The notes: generated from the letters alone by a model not told the origin. DNA of 64,000 nucleotides from Shewanella amazonensis SB2B (GCF_000015245.1 NC_008700.1:4104501-4168500), one strand, 5' to 3'; shown: positions 52,801-61,897, counted from the first letter of the stretch. Numbers and translations are program-made.

Positions 52801-54453
52801 TTACATGTTGGGATAGTTGGGGCCACCGGCGCCTTCTGGCGTTACCCAGGTAATGTTCTGGCTGGGGTCCTTGATATCACAGGTCTTGCAGTGGATGCAG
52901 TTCTGGCCGTTGATAACGAACTTCTTTTCACCCGCTTCTTCGACCACTTCATACACACCGGCAGGGCAGTAACGCTGAGCCGGCTCATCAAACCTTGGCA
53001 GGTTTACCGCCAGCGGAATGGTGGCATCCTTGAGGCGCAGATGGCAGGGCTGATCTTCCTCATGGAAGGTGTTGGACAAATAGACAGACGAGAGTTTGTC
53101 GAAACTCAGCTTACCGTCGGCCTTGGGATAGTCGATTTTGGGGTAATCACTCGCCAGCCCCATTTGGGCGTAATCCGCTTTGTTGTCACGCAGGGTAATG
53201 GGTAACTTGCCGCCGAAGATATTCTGGTCGATAAAGTTGAAGGCGCCGCCCAGGAAGGTACCGAACTTGTGCATGGCCGGGCCAAAGTTACGGGAGCGGT
53301 GCAGTTCATCACCAAGCCAGCTCTGCTCAAATCGCTCCTGGAAGCAATCCAGATCCTTACCCCCCTCGACCCCAACAAACAGGGCTTCGGCCAGGGTTTC
53401 AGCCGCCACTATGCCACTCTTCATGGCGGTATGTGTGCCTTTAATCTTGGCAAAGTTCAGAGTGCCTGCATCACAGCCAATCAGCAAACCACCGGGGAAA
53501 CTCATCTTGGGCAGAGAGTTCAGGCCACCCTTGGTAATGGCACGGGCGCCGTAAGAGATGCGCTCGCCGCCTTCCAGATACTGGGCAATCACCGGATGGG
53601 TCTTGTAACGCTGAAACTCATCGAAGGGGCTCAGGTGCGGATTCTGGTAATTCAGGTCGATAATGAGGCCAACCACCACCTGGTTATCTTCCATATGGTA
53701 GAGGAAGCCACCACCGGATGACTTGGACTCGGTCAACGGCCAGCCACCGGTATGCACCACCAGTCCCGGCGTGTGCTTGCCTTCGGGTACTTTCCACAGT
53801 TCTTTGAAACCCAGACCGTAATGCTGTGGGGTCTTGCCGTTGTCCAAGTGGAACTTTTCAATCAACTGCTTACCGAGATGACCGCGACAGCCCTCGGCAA
53901 ACACAGTGTATTTGGCGTGCAGCTCCATGCCGGGCATAAAACTGTCTTTGGGCTCACCATTAGCGCCTATGCCCATGTCACCGATGAGGATGCCTTTAAC
54001 GCTGCCATCGTCGTTAAACAGGAGTTCACTGGCGGCAAAGCCCGGGAAAATTTCCACACCCAGCTCTTCGGCGCGACCGCCGAGCCATCGCACCAGGTTG
54101 CCTACACTAATGATGTAGTTGCCTTCGTTGTGCATGGTTTTGGGCACCATGGCATTGGGCATCAGTTTGCCGTCCTGGGGGGACTTGAGCAGATGGATTT
54201 CATCGTGGGTCACGGCGGTATTGAGCGGAGCGCCCGTTTCACGCCAATCAGGGAACAGCTCATCCAGCACATTGGGCTCAAACACGGCGCCCGATAAAAT
54301 ATGTGCGCCGACCTCAGAACCTTTTTCAACCACGCAAACGGTCAGTTCCTTTTCTGCATCACGGCTAATCTGCATTAAGCGGCAGGCTGTCGCCAATCCG
54401 GCAGGGCCTGCACCCACGATAACAACATCGAACTCCATGAATTCGCGTTCCAT
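52801..54453 (-). CDS. etfD: electron transfer flavoprotein-ubiquinone oxidoreductase
   Basis: 550 aa, membrane-associated. It moves electrons from ETF (fed by acyl-CoA dehydrogenases) to ubiquinone. FAD Rossmann motif VVIVGAGPAGLATACRL at the N-terminus, a ubiquinone-binding region around GGLNSLPKMSFPGGLLIGCD, and a C-terminal [4Fe-4S] motif (CPAGVYE, then CIHCKTCDIKDPSQNI). The end GGPNYPNM is family-typical. GAGGTG precedes the ATG. etfAB are not in this window. Confidence 0.96.
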   Translation of the reverse strand: MEREFMEFDVVIVGAGPAGLATACRLMQISRDAEKELTVCVVEKGSEVGAHILSGAVFEPNVLDELFPDWRETGAPLNTAVTHDEIHLLKSPQDGKLMPNAMVPKTMHNEGNYIISVGNLVRWLGGRAEELGVEIFPGFAASELLFNDDGSVKGILIGDMGIGANGEPKDSFMPGMELHAKYTVFAEGCRGHLGKQLIEKFHLDNGKTPQHYGLGFKELWKVPEGKHTPGLVVHTGGWPLTESKSSGGGFLYHMEDNQVVVGLIIDLNYQNPHLSPFDEFQRYKTHPVIAQYLEGGERISYGARAITKGGLNSLPKMSFPGGLLIGCDAGTLNFAKIKGTHTAMKSGIVAAETLAEALFVGVEGGKDLDCFQERFEQSWLGDELHRSRNFGPAMHKFGTFLGGAFNFIDQNIFGGKLPITLRDNKADYAQMGLASDYPKIDYPKADGKLSFDKLSSVYLSNTFHEEDQPCHLRLKDATIPLAVNLPRFDEPAQRYCPAGVYEVVEEAGEKKFVINGQNCIHCKTCDIKDPSQNITWVTPEGAGGPNYPNM

Positions 54454-54696
54454 CTTTCACCTCATTCCTGTACTTGTGCCCCCGATGTAAACGGGTGTTT
54501 TATATTCTGTAACTCAACCACCTTACCCGAAATCCGCTCGCAGGCACAGTAGATAGCTGAACGGGGCAGTGCAAACCGCCACAATATTCTGAGTGAGCGG
54601 CGTCACAATTTGTTCACGGCAGTATGATCCAGACCAATAAATACACGTTTAGAGGTATGGTTCGGTCATGCTTTAGGCCTATAATCCCTCAATGAC

Positions 54697-54806
54697 GGTT
54701 CTCCGAGCTCCTGCACCTAAGTCAATGGATATGGTGTTTGAGCCGTGGCGCGGTGCCACCGGGGTGGGGTGCAGAAATGGCTTCACCTCCCGATACTTGG
54801 AAAGGT
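54697..54806 (+). promoter_or_regulatory. molybdenum cofactor (Moco) riboswitch-type leader of moaA
   Basis: The leader contains CTCCGAGC near its start, a long-range helix CTGCACC (54711-54717) with GGTGCAG (54768-54774), an internal hairpin GTGGC/GCCAC (54745-54759), and the late AATGGCTTCACCTCCCGA followed by GGAAAGG, in the order I recall for the Moco RNA motif of gammaproteobacterial moaA leaders. GGAAAGG is also the Shine-Dalgarno of moaA, so control would be translational. Boundaries are approximate. Confidence 0.75.
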
Positions 54807-54810
54807 GATC

Positions 54811-55791
54811 ATGTCTCAACTTCAAGACAGCTTTGGTCGTAAGTTTCACTATTTGCGGATGTCGGTTACCGACGTTTGCAACTTCAAATGCAGCTATTGT
54901 CTGCCCGACGGCTACCACCCGGATGGTAGGCCGAGTTTTCTGACCCTCAGTGAAATCGAAAATCTGATTGCCGCCTTTGCCAAGGCCGGTACCCGCAAGG
55001 TGCGCATCACTGGCGGTGAGCCAACCCTGCGCAAAGATTTTACCGATATCATCCGGGTCATCGCAGACAACCAGGCCATCAGTACCCTGGCCACCACCAC
55101 CAACGGTTATCGCCTGGAGCAACACGCAAAAGAGTGGTTTGATGCGGGATTACGCCGTATCAATGTGTCGGTGGACAGTCTCGACCCCAGAATGTTTTAC
55201 CAGATAACGGGTGAAAACAAATTTGATACCGTGATGCGGGGTATTGATGCCGCGCTGAATGCTGGCTTCGAGCGGGTCAAGATTAACGCTGTGCTGCTCA
55301 AGGGGCTCAACGATAAAGATTTGCCACGCTTCCTGCACTGGATCAAAAACACTCCCATCGATCTGCGTTTTATCGAGCTGATGGAAACCGGTCTTGGCCG
55401 CGATTATTTCCAGGCCCACCATTTGCCCGGTAGCCAAATCAAGCAACAGCTGCTTGCCGATGGCTGGCAGTTGGATGAGCGCGGCGCCGAAGATGGTCCG
55501 GCACAAAACTTCAGCCACAGCGATTATCAGGGCCGCATCGGGCTAATCATGCCCTATGAAAAGAACTTCTGCGCCAGCTGTAACCGCCTGCGGGTGTCCG
55601 CCAAAGGCAAGCTGCATCTGTGCCTCTTCACTGAGCAGGGGCTGGATCTCAGAGACCTGCTGCAAAGCCCAGAGCAACAACCCGCGCTGCTGGCAAGGCT
55701 GGAAGACCAGCTCAGGCTAAAAAAAGAAACCCATTTCCTGCATCAGGGCATTACCGGAGTGACCCAGCATCTGGCGTCCATTGGCGGCTGA
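54811..55791 (+). CDS. moaA: GTP 3',8-cyclase MoaA
   Basis: 326 aa radical-SAM enzyme. With MoaC it converts GTP to cyclic pyranopterin monophosphate. N-terminal cluster Cys23, Cys27, Cys30 (CNFKCSYC), GGEP motif in ITGGEPTLRKDF, a second cluster CASCNRLRVSAKGKLHLC, and the C-terminal GG (ASIGG) required for activity. The start is 54811 (MSQLQDSFGRKFHY), with AAAGG just upstream; an in-frame GTG at 54745 would run through the riboswitch. First gene of moaABCDE-modABC. Confidence 0.96.
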   Translation: MSQLQDSFGRKFHYLRMSVTDVCNFKCSYCLPDGYHPDGRPSFLTLSEIENLIAAFAKAGTRKVRITGGEPTLRKDFTDIIRVIADNQAISTLATTTNGYRLEQHAKEWFDAGLRRINVSVDSLDPRMFYQITGENKFDTVMRGIDAALNAGFERVKINAVLLKGLNDKDLPRFLHWIKNTPIDLRFIELMETGLGRDYFQAHHLPGSQIKQQLLADGWQLDERGAEDGPAQNFSHSDYQGRIGLIMPYEKNFCASCNRLRVSAKGKLHLCLFTEQGLDLRDLLQSPEQQPALLARLEDQLRLKKETHFLHQGITGVTQHLASIGG

Positions 55792-55845
55792 ATTCAGCCG
55801 CTACCCCTGATCTGTTTCAGTTCACCCAGTGCCGAAGGAGACACC

Positions 55846-56382
55846 ATGGGACACTGCCGCGAAACCGAATTCAAACCCCTGAATATTGCTGTGCTGACAC
55901 TGTCAGACACCCGGGATGAGTCCAACGATACTTCGGGCGCCTTCCTTGCCGATGCCGTTACCGAAGTGGGACACAAGCTCGTTGCCCGGCGCATTATCAA
56001 GGATGACAAATATCTCATCCGCGCCCAAATCTCCGCCTGGATAGCCGACCCTGAGGTGCAGGTCATTATCAGCACCGGCGGTACTGGCTTTTCGGGTCGC
56101 GACAACACACCGGATGCCGTGATGCCACTCTTTGACAAGGCCATTGAAGGGTTCGGCGAGCTGTTCCGTTACCTGAGTTTCCAGGAGCTCGGCACCTCCA
56201 CGGTGCAATCCCGCGCCTTGGGCGGCGTCGCCAACGGTACCGCCATTTTTTGCCTGCCCGGCTCCACCGGTGCCTGTCGCACCGCCTGGCGTGGCATACT
56301 CAGCGAACAACTGGATGCCCGCCATCGCCCCTGTAATTTTGTTGCCCATCTTAAATCCGCCAAGGAGTTGCCATCATCATGA
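55846..56382 (+). CDS. moaB: molybdopterin biosynthesis protein MoaB
   Basis: 178 aa, MogA/MoaB fold. AVLTLSDTRDESNDTSG, ISTGGTGFSGRDNTPDAVMP and CLPGSTGACRTAWRGIL are family motifs. In E. coli MoaB's role is uncertain, while MogA adenylates molybdopterin; here MoaB may perform that step if no mogA exists elsewhere. AAGGAG before the ATG. Its stop overlaps moaC by 4 nt. Confidence 0.94.
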   Translation: MGHCRETEFKPLNIAVLTLSDTRDESNDTSGAFLADAVTEVGHKLVARRIIKDDKYLIRAQISAWIADPEVQVIISTGGTGFSGRDNTPDAVMPLFDKAIEGFGELFRYLSFQELGTSTVQSRALGGVANGTAIFCLPGSTGACRTAWRGILSEQLDARHRPCNFVAHLKSAKELPSS

Positions 56383-56852
56383 GTGCGTTTACCCATTTGA
56401 GTGACAAGGGCACGGCCCATATGGTGGACGTCACGGACAAAACCGTGACCGAGCGCGAAGCACGCGCCGAAGCTTACATAGAGATGGCCCCGTCCACCCT
56501 GGCGATGATCCTCGAAGGCAAGCATCACAAAGGTGACGTATTTGCTACCGCCCGCATCGCCGGAATCATGGCCGCCAAGAAAACCTCCGACCTTATTCCC
56601 CTCTGCCACCCGCTTGCCCTGACCAAGGTGGAGGTGGAACTGGAGCCCGAGCCGGAACAGAACCGGGTCAGAATTACCAGTTTGTGCAAGCTGTCAGGAA
56701 AAACCGGAGTGGAAATGGAAGCCCTGACCGCCGCCTCTGTAGCCGCGCTGACCATTTACGATATGTGCAAGGCAGTCCAGAAGGACATGGTGATCTCTCA
56801 GGTACGTCTTTTGGAAAAACGTGGCGGAAAATCCGGCCACTTCAAGGTGTAA
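56379..56852 (+). CDS. moaC: cyclic pyranopterin monophosphate synthase MoaC
   Basis: 157 aa, forms hexamers. It converts the MoaA product 3',8-cyclo-GTP into cPMP. Motifs: LCHPLALTKVEVELE, GVEMEALTAASVAALTIYDM and DMVISQVRLLEKRGGKSG near the end. ATGA coupling with moaB; moaD follows after 5 nt. Confidence 0.96.
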   Translation: MSAFTHLSDKGTAHMVDVTDKTVTEREARAEAYIEMAPSTLAMILEGKHHKGDVFATARIAGIMAAKKTSDLIPLCHPLALTKVEVELEPEPEQNRVRITSLCKLSGKTGVEMEALTAASVAALTIYDMCKAVQKDMVISQVRLLEKRGGKSGHFKV

Positions 56853-56857
56853 CTCAT

Positions 56858-57109
56858 ATGATTAATGTGCTTTTTTTTGCTCAGGTACGTGAGCTCTTGG
56901 GTGAATCCTCTCTGACACTCGATGCCGGTGAAGGCACGGCAACCGCCGATGCTCTGCGCCAAACTCTGGCAAGTCGCAGCGACAAATGGGCCAGGGTATT
57001 AGCCTCTGACAAGCTGCTGGTTGCAGTAAACCAGACCCTGTGCCACTGGCACACGCCCATCAAAGATGGTGACGAAGTGGCCTTTTTCCCGCCGGTCACC
57101 GGAGGTTGA
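56858..57109 (+). CDS. moaD: molybdopterin synthase sulfur-carrier subunit MoaD
   Basis: 83 aa, ubiquitin-like. The C-terminal Gly-Gly (PPVTGG) is adenylated and thiocarboxylated by MoeB and donates sulfur to cPMP in complex with MoaE. Starts 5 nt after moaC. The codons for the terminal Gly-Gly also make up GGAGG, the ribosome-binding site of moaE. Confidence 0.95.
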   Translation: MINVLFFAQVRELLGESSLTLDAGEGTATADALRQTLASRSDKWARVLASDKLLVAVNQTLCHWHTPIKDGDEVAFFPPVTGG

Positions 57110-57110
57110 T

Positions 57111-57569
57111 ATGAGCCAAAACCGCATTCTGGTGCAAACGGCCGATTTCAGTGTGCCCGAAGAATACCAACGCATTGCCGCCGACAATCAGGATGGCGCT
57201 GTGGTGACCTTTGTGGGCAAAGTGCGTGACTTCAACGAAGGCAATCAGGTGAGCGACCTGACGTTGGAACACTATCCCGGCATGACCGAAAAAGTGCTGG
57301 ACCAAATCGCCGACCAGGCCCGCGAACGTTGGCCGCTGAATCACCTGACCATCATTCACAGGGTCGGCACCATGCACCTGGGTGAGCAAATCGTGTTTAT
57401 TGGTGTCAGCAGCGCCCATCGCAAAGCGGCATTCGCTGCCTGCGAATTCCTGATCGACTTTCTCAAGACCAAGGCCCCCTTCTGGAAACTGGAAACCAGT
57501 GACAAGGGCCAGGGCTGGGTCGAGGCCCGCGATGCCGACGATCAGGCCGCCAAGGCTTGGGAGCAATAA
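57111..57569 (+). CDS. moaE: molybdopterin synthase catalytic subunit MoaE
   Basis: 152 aa. GAVVTFVGKVRDFNEGNQV, LEHYPGMTEKVLDQI, RVGTMHLGEQIVFIGVSSAHR and CEFLIDFLKTKAPFWKLE are the family motifs; the Lys in LKTKAPFWK is the active-site region. Starts 1 nt after moaD, so subunit stoichiometry is coupled. Start 57111 is fixed by GGAGG; an upstream in-frame Met overlaps moaD without one. Confidence 0.96.
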   Translation: MSQNRILVQTADFSVPEEYQRIAADNQDGAVVTFVGKVRDFNEGNQVSDLTLEHYPGMTEKVLDQIADQARERWPLNHLTIIHRVGTMHLGEQIVFIGVSSAHRKAAFAACEFLIDFLKTKAPFWKLETSDKGQGWVEARDADDQAAKAWEQ

Positions 57570-57592
57570 ACAACCCCCGCGAAGGACCGAAG

Positions 57593-58381
57593 ATGATGTT
57601 AATGCGTCTGCTTGTACTGCTTACCCTGCTGGCGTCAGGTGCATTGGGATTTGCCCGTGCCGATACGGTCACAGTGGCGGCGGCAGCCAACATTAAGTTT
57701 GCCATGGAAGACATAGTCCGCGGTTTTGAGCAACACTCTGGGCATAAACTCAGGGTCAGTTACGGCTCATCGGGGAACTTTGCTTCTCAGCTGCGCCACG
57801 GCGCCCCATTCGAGCTGTTTCTTTCCGCCGACGAGCAGTATGTAAGCCGGCTGCAAGAGGCAGGCGTGGTGCAAGACAAGGGCGTTATCTACGCCTATGG
57901 CCGGTTGGCTTTGGTGGCAGCCAAATCCTCGCCGCTGACGCTGGACAATGAGTTTGACGGTTTGCGGCAACTTCTGAAAACCGGCGAGCTCAAGCGCTTT
58001 GCACTGGCCAATCCGGATTTAGCCCCCTATGGCGAACGAGCCAAGGCCCTGCTGCAACAGGCAGGTCTGTGGGATGCCATTAAAGACAAATTGGTGCTGG
58101 GAGAAAACGTGTCCCAGGCGGCGCAATTTGCGATTTCCGGCTCGGCTCAGGGCGGCATAGTGGCACTGTCGCTGGCGGTAGCGCCCCAGTTTCGTGCCAA
58201 GGCCAATTACCTCCCTATCCCGGAAGACCAGCATCAACCACTGGCACAGCGCATGGTGCTATTGCCCGGAGCGTCTGCCGCCGCCAATGCATTTTATGTG
58301 TATTTACAGGGTGACGAGGCACGTAAAGTCTTCGCCGACTATGGTTTCTCACTGCCACCAAAGGCACACGGAGCGCCCTGA
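57593..58381 (+). CDS. modA: molybdate ABC transporter substrate-binding protein ModA
   Basis: 262 aa periplasmic protein. Signal peptide (residues 1-23, ARA-DT) and the type II binding fold: VTVAAAANIKFAMEDIV, YGSSGNFASQLRHGAPFELFLSADE, LVLGENVSQAAQFA. Ser and Thr in the SSGN loop bind the oxyanion. The start is 57593 with AAGGA 6 nt upstream; a longer reading overlaps the end of moaE. Stop overlaps modB by 1 nt. It begins 23 nt after moaE, continuing the moa operon. Confidence 0.93.
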   Translation: MMLMRLLVLLTLLASGALGFARADTVTVAAAANIKFAMEDIVRGFEQHSGHKLRVSYGSSGNFASQLRHGAPFELFLSADEQYVSRLQEAGVVQDKGVIYAYGRLALVAAKSSPLTLDNEFDGLRQLLKTGELKRFALANPDLAPYGERAKALLQQAGLWDAIKDKLVLGENVSQAAQFAISGSAQGGIVALSLAVAPQFRAKANYLPIPEDQHQPLAQRMVLLPGASAAANAFYVYLQGDEARKVFADYGFSLPPKAHGAP

Positions 58382-59058
58382 TGGATTGGCAGTCGCTTTG
58401 GCTCTCAGGCAAACTGGCGCTGGTGACAGTGCTAATCCTCCTGCCACTGTGCGTATTTGCCGGACGCGCCCTTGCCTACCATCAGTTCCGCGGTAAAAGC
58501 CTGATTGAGGCTCTCATCATGGTGCCACTGGTATTGCCCCCTACAGTGGTAGGTTACTACCTGCTGGTCAGCTTCGGCAGCGAGAGTTGGCTCGGCCAAT
58601 GGCTCAGAAATACCTTCGGCATTGAGCTGGTGTTCCATTTCTCTGGTCTGGTACTGGCATCAATCTTGGTCAATATCCCCTTTGCCTTGCAGCCCATACA
58701 GCGGGCCTTCGAAGCCATTCCCGTGGATGTTCGCGACGCGGCTGCCTGTTGTGGCATGAGTAAAAGTAAAATCCTCACCCGTATTGAACTGCCGATGATC
58801 TGGCCCGGCCTGGTCACGGCGTTGGTGCTCACCTTCTCCCATGTACTGGGAGAATTTGGTGTGGTGCTGATGATGGGTGGCAATATCAGCGGCGAAACCA
58901 AAACCATCTCCATCGCCATCTACGACAGCGTCCAGGCGTTTGACTTTGATGCCGCCGGGATCATGTCACTTATCCTGCTGCTTTTTGCCATCAGTGCCCT
59001 GGCGCTGACGACCAGTCTTTCTCGTCGAATGGGAGGTCAGCATGAGCGGCAGCACTGA
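58381..59058 (+). CDS. modB: molybdate ABC transporter permease ModB
   Basis: 225 aa with about five membrane helices. VLPPTVVGYYLLVSFG, EAIPVDVRDAAACCGMSK (EAA loop contacting ModC) and VLGEFGVVLMMGGNI identify ModB. Overlaps modA by 1 nt and modC by 17 nt. Confidence 0.95.
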   Translation: MDWQSLWLSGKLALVTVLILLPLCVFAGRALAYHQFRGKSLIEALIMVPLVLPPTVVGYYLLVSFGSESWLGQWLRNTFGIELVFHFSGLVLASILVNIPFALQPIQRAFEAIPVDVRDAAACCGMSKSKILTRIELPMIWPGLVTALVLTFSHVLGEFGVVLMMGGNISGETKTISIAIYDSVQAFDFDAAGIMSLILLLFAISALALTTSLSRRMGGQHERQH

Positions 59059-60154
59059 GCTTCGGGTCCAGATTAGGCAAACCAAAGGCATACGTATCGA
59101 GGCCGATTTTAGCTGCCGTGCCGGTGAATTTTTGGCTGTGGTTGGGCCTTCGGGGGGCGGCAAAACCACGCTGCTCAGGATGATTGCCGGGCTCGCCAAA
59201 CCCGAGAATGGCAGCATTCGCTGCGGCAAACGCATCTGGTTTGACAGTGATGAGGGCATTCACTGTTCACCCCAGAATCGGCATATAGGTTTTGTCCCCC
59301 AGCATTTTGGCTTGTTTCCCAAACTCAGCGCCCTTGGCAACATCATGGCTGCCCTGGACCATCTGCCCAGCCAAGAACGCAGGCCCAGAGCCTTGGCTGC
59401 GCTTGAAAAGGTTAATCTGCATGGTTTGACCGATCGCCTGCCTTCTCAGCTTTCCGGCGGCCAAAAACAGCGCGTTGCACTGGCAAGAGCACTGGCGCGG
59501 GAACCCAGGGTATTACTGCTGGACGAGCCCTTCTCAGCCGTCGACCGTGAAACCCGGGAACGCCTTTATCTGGAACTGGCCAGACTCAAGGCAGAACTCA
59601 ATATTCCGGTGATTATGGTCACCCACGACCTGAATGAAGCCTTGCTGCTTGCCGACAGTATGCTGCTGATTAGTCAGGGACATATGCTGCAACACGGCAC
59701 GCCACAGGACGTCTTTTCCCGCCCCCGAAACGAAGCCGTAGCCCGGCAAATGGGACTGCGAAATATCTTCAATGCCCATGTCGTCGCCCAGGACTGTGCC
59801 AAGGGGGTGACCTGGCTGAAATTCGGTGACCGCCTGATTGCCTCCGACAGCCTGCCCCGCGTCAACATTGGCGACAAGGTGCGCTGGGTGATCCCCAATC
59901 AGGGAATACGCTTCAACTCCATTGCCAGCGGCCGTTTGTGTCGCAGTTTCAATATCCTGCCAATCCATATCGACAATATGCTCACCCTGGGAGAATCGGT
60001 TCGACTTGAAGCCAGTGTTCAGGACTCCGGAGAAAGACTCAACGTCGAGATCCCGTTGCATTTGGCTCACAAGTTGGCGCTGACCCAAGGCGCCGCCACC
60101 GAGGTAGCACTCAAGTCAGATCAGGTGCACATCCTGGAGATGATCAAAGCTTAA
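59042..60154 (+). CDS. modC: molybdate ABC transporter ATPase ModC
   Basis: 370 aa. Walker A GPSGGGKTT, Q loop VPQHFGLFPKLSALGN, signature QLSGGQKQRVALARAL, Walker B VLLLDEPFSAVD, and H-loop VTHDLNEAL. C-terminal ~100 residues form a TOBE/Mop-like domain (GDKVRWVIPNQGIRF) which may sense molybdate. Powers ModB. No ModE repressor gene is adjacent; control by the upstream Moco leader through read-through is possible. Confidence 0.94.
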   Translation: MSGSTELRVQIRQTKGIRIEADFSCRAGEFLAVVGPSGGGKTTLLRMIAGLAKPENGSIRCGKRIWFDSDEGIHCSPQNRHIGFVPQHFGLFPKLSALGNIMAALDHLPSQERRPRALAALEKVNLHGLTDRLPSQLSGGQKQRVALARALAREPRVLLLDEPFSAVDRETRERLYLELARLKAELNIPVIMVTHDLNEALLLADSMLLISQGHMLQHGTPQDVFSRPRNEAVARQMGLRNIFNAHVVAQDCAKGVTWLKFGDRLIASDSLPRVNIGDKVRWVIPNQGIRFNSIASGRLCRSFNILPIHIDNMLTLGESVRLEASVQDSGERLNVEIPLHLAHKLALTQGAATEVALKSDQVHILEMIKA

Positions 60155-60223
60155 TCTTGCCGCCACCCTCATTTCAGTCCCAAGCCGTTAGACTGCTGCC
60201 ATAGTCTGAAATGAGGAGTGCCC

Positions 60224-60586
60224 ATGCGTATCATAATGCCATTGGTTCTGGCGCTGGGGCTGATTACAGCCACGGCCACTGCCCTCACCCATGCGGCCAA
60301 TGCCGAGCAGGCTGCCCGCCAGGTAAGTAACACCCATGACGCCCTCAAGGCCGCCGATGGCGCCCGGGCGATACTGAATGGCCAACTGGTTAAACGTTTG
60401 GACAACGAGCACTTTGTACTGCGTGACGCCAGCGGTGAAATCAAAGTGGAAATCGACCCGGTTTTACTGCGCACCCTGACTCTGAGCGACCAGACTCAGG
60501 TCGAGCTCAGGGGCAAAATCGACAACGGCTGGCGCGGCCCGGAAGTGGAGATAGACAGCATCCGCGTGGTGACATCGCCGGGATAG
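60224..60586 (+). CDS. YgiW/YdeI family OB-fold periplasmic protein
   Basis: 120 aa. Signal peptide (residues ~1-22) followed by a BOF (bacterial OB-fold) domain: GARAILNGQLVKRLDNEHFVLRD then VELRGKIDNGWRGPEVEIDSIRV. YgiW proteins are linked to stress tolerance and cationic peptides; ligand unclear. The start is 60224 with GAGGAG 5 nt upstream. It heads a set with a PepSY-like protein and a two-component system, recalling ygiW-qseBC of E. coli. Confidence 0.85.
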   Translation: MRIIMPLVLALGLITATATALTHAANAEQAARQVSNTHDALKAADGARAILNGQLVKRLDNEHFVLRDASGEIKVEIDPVLLRTLTLSDQTQVELRGKIDNGWRGPEVEIDSIRVVTSPG

Positions 60587-60626
60587 TCTTTTAGGATACC
60601 GACACTGGTTTTTTACGGAGGCATCA

Positions 60627-61151
60627 ATGAGATATTGGTTGCTTGGAGCAATGATGGTGACAGCCGGCGCCTCGGCCAACACCAGTTTGTTCAACTTGCT
60701 CAATACGGGTGACAGAGTCAACCCTGTGGCCATGATGGAAAGGGTGGAGACAGACCATCCCGGCTATATCGCCGATTTTGAGCTTGATGTGCAGGACGGA
60801 GAACTCAGATATGAGTTCGACGTGATCAATGCCGATGAAAACACCCTTACAGAGCTGACCTTTCGCGCCGCCGATGGCACACTGGTGCTGCAACGCAACA
60901 GTAAGCTGGAAGCCGATGACCACGACGAGCTGGAAGCGGTAAAGCTGCTCGACCGCAAGCAACTGCGTTTTTCCGAACTGGTGCGCATGGCCAGCGATCA
61001 GCACGAAGGCAAGTTGATGGGCGCCCAGCTGGAGCACGATCTGGGGATCAGCTACCTTGAATTCAAAATGGTGGATGAAAACGGCAAGCGCAAACACGCC
61101 TTTGACATCCAAAAGCTTAAACCCTTGCCAATGCTGCAATGGGAACGCTGA
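60627..61151 (+). CDS. PepSY-like periplasmic protein
   Basis: 174 aa. Signal peptide (residues 1-17, GASA-NT). The middle shows PepSY-like repeats: ERVETDHPGYIADFELDVQD then LRYEFDVINADENTLTELTF. PepSY domains commonly accompany periplasmic signal-sensing or protease-regulating systems. Lies between the YgiW-like gene and a two-component system on the same strand with short gaps (40 and 19 nt). Function inferred only from context. Confidence 0.7.
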   Translation: MRYWLLGAMMVTAGASANTSLFNLLNTGDRVNPVAMMERVETDHPGYIADFELDVQDGELRYEFDVINADENTLTELTFRAADGTLVLQRNSKLEADDHDELEAVKLLDRKQLRFSELVRMASDQHEGKLMGAQLEHDLGISYLEFKMVDENGKRKHAFDIQKLKPLPMLQWER

Positions 61152-61170
61152 GCCACACTAAGGAGCAACA

Positions 61171-61848
61171 GTGAAAATCCTTTTGGTTGAAGACGACAAC
61201 ACCACTTCAGAATACATAGTCAAAGGTTTTTCCGAACAGGGACACAATATTGAAGCGGCCGCCGATGGTCACCAGGGCCTGTTGCTGGCCACCAGCAACC
61301 AGTATGACCTGATTATTCTCGACCGCATGCTACCCGGTCTCGATGGGCTGGCACTGCTGGCGGCGCTGCGTGCCAACGCCAATCAAACCCCGGTGCTTAT
61401 CCTTTCAGCCTTGTCCAACGTGGACGAGCGGGTAAAGGGCCTGCGCAGCGGCGGCGACGATTATATGACCAAGCCTTTCGCCTTCTCAGAGCTTCTGGTG
61501 CGCGCCGAAATTCTGGTGTCCCGGGGGCAAACCGCGCCGGTGCAGACACACCTGCAAGCGGGCCCACTGGAAATGGAGCTGCTCACCCGCAACGTGACTC
61601 TCGATGGCCACGAGCTGATGCTGCAACCCAAAGAGTTTCAACTGCTCAAGTACCTGATGGAACACCCTAATCAGGTCATAAGCCGTACCCTGTTGTTCGA
61701 GGCTGTGTGGGATTATCACTTCGATCCGCGCACCAATGTGATCGACGTACATATCGCCAAACTCAGACGCAAGTTTGAAGAGCTGGGCTACGGCGAGCTG
61801 ATAGAAACAGTCCGGGGAGCGGGTTATCGTCTTCGCCAAAGGCATTAA
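61171..61848 (+). CDS. OmpR/PhoB-family response regulator
   Basis: 225 aa. Receiver with phospho-Asp51 (IILDRMLPGLDG), Lys in YMTKPFAFSELLVRAE, and a winged-helix output domain with MLQPKEFQLLKYLMEHPNQVISR and FDPRTNVIDVHIAKLRRKFE. GTG start with AAGGAG upstream. Position after ygiW- and PepSY-like genes suggests a QseB-like envelope regulator, but sequence alone does not settle the subgroup. Its stop codon overlaps a likely non-canonical kinase start. Confidence 0.9.
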   Translation: MKILLVEDDNTTSEYIVKGFSEQGHNIEAAADGHQGLLLATSNQYDLIILDRMLPGLDGLALLAALRANANQTPVLILSALSNVDERVKGLRSGGDDYMTKPFAFSELLVRAEILVSRGQTAPVQTHLQAGPLEMELLTRNVTLDGHELMLQPKEFQLLKYLMEHPNQVISRTLLFEAVWDYHFDPRTNVIDVHIAKLRRKFEELGYGELIETVRGAGYRLRQRH

Positions 61849-61897
61849 GCCTCACCAAAGCTCCATTTGGGGCATCACCCTGATATTTACCGCGCTG

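Noticed and set aside
54745..54810. Upstream GTG start for moaA adding 22 residues
   Set aside because: It would translate the riboswitch stems, and the AAAGG site serves ATG 54811, where the conserved MoaA N-terminus begins.
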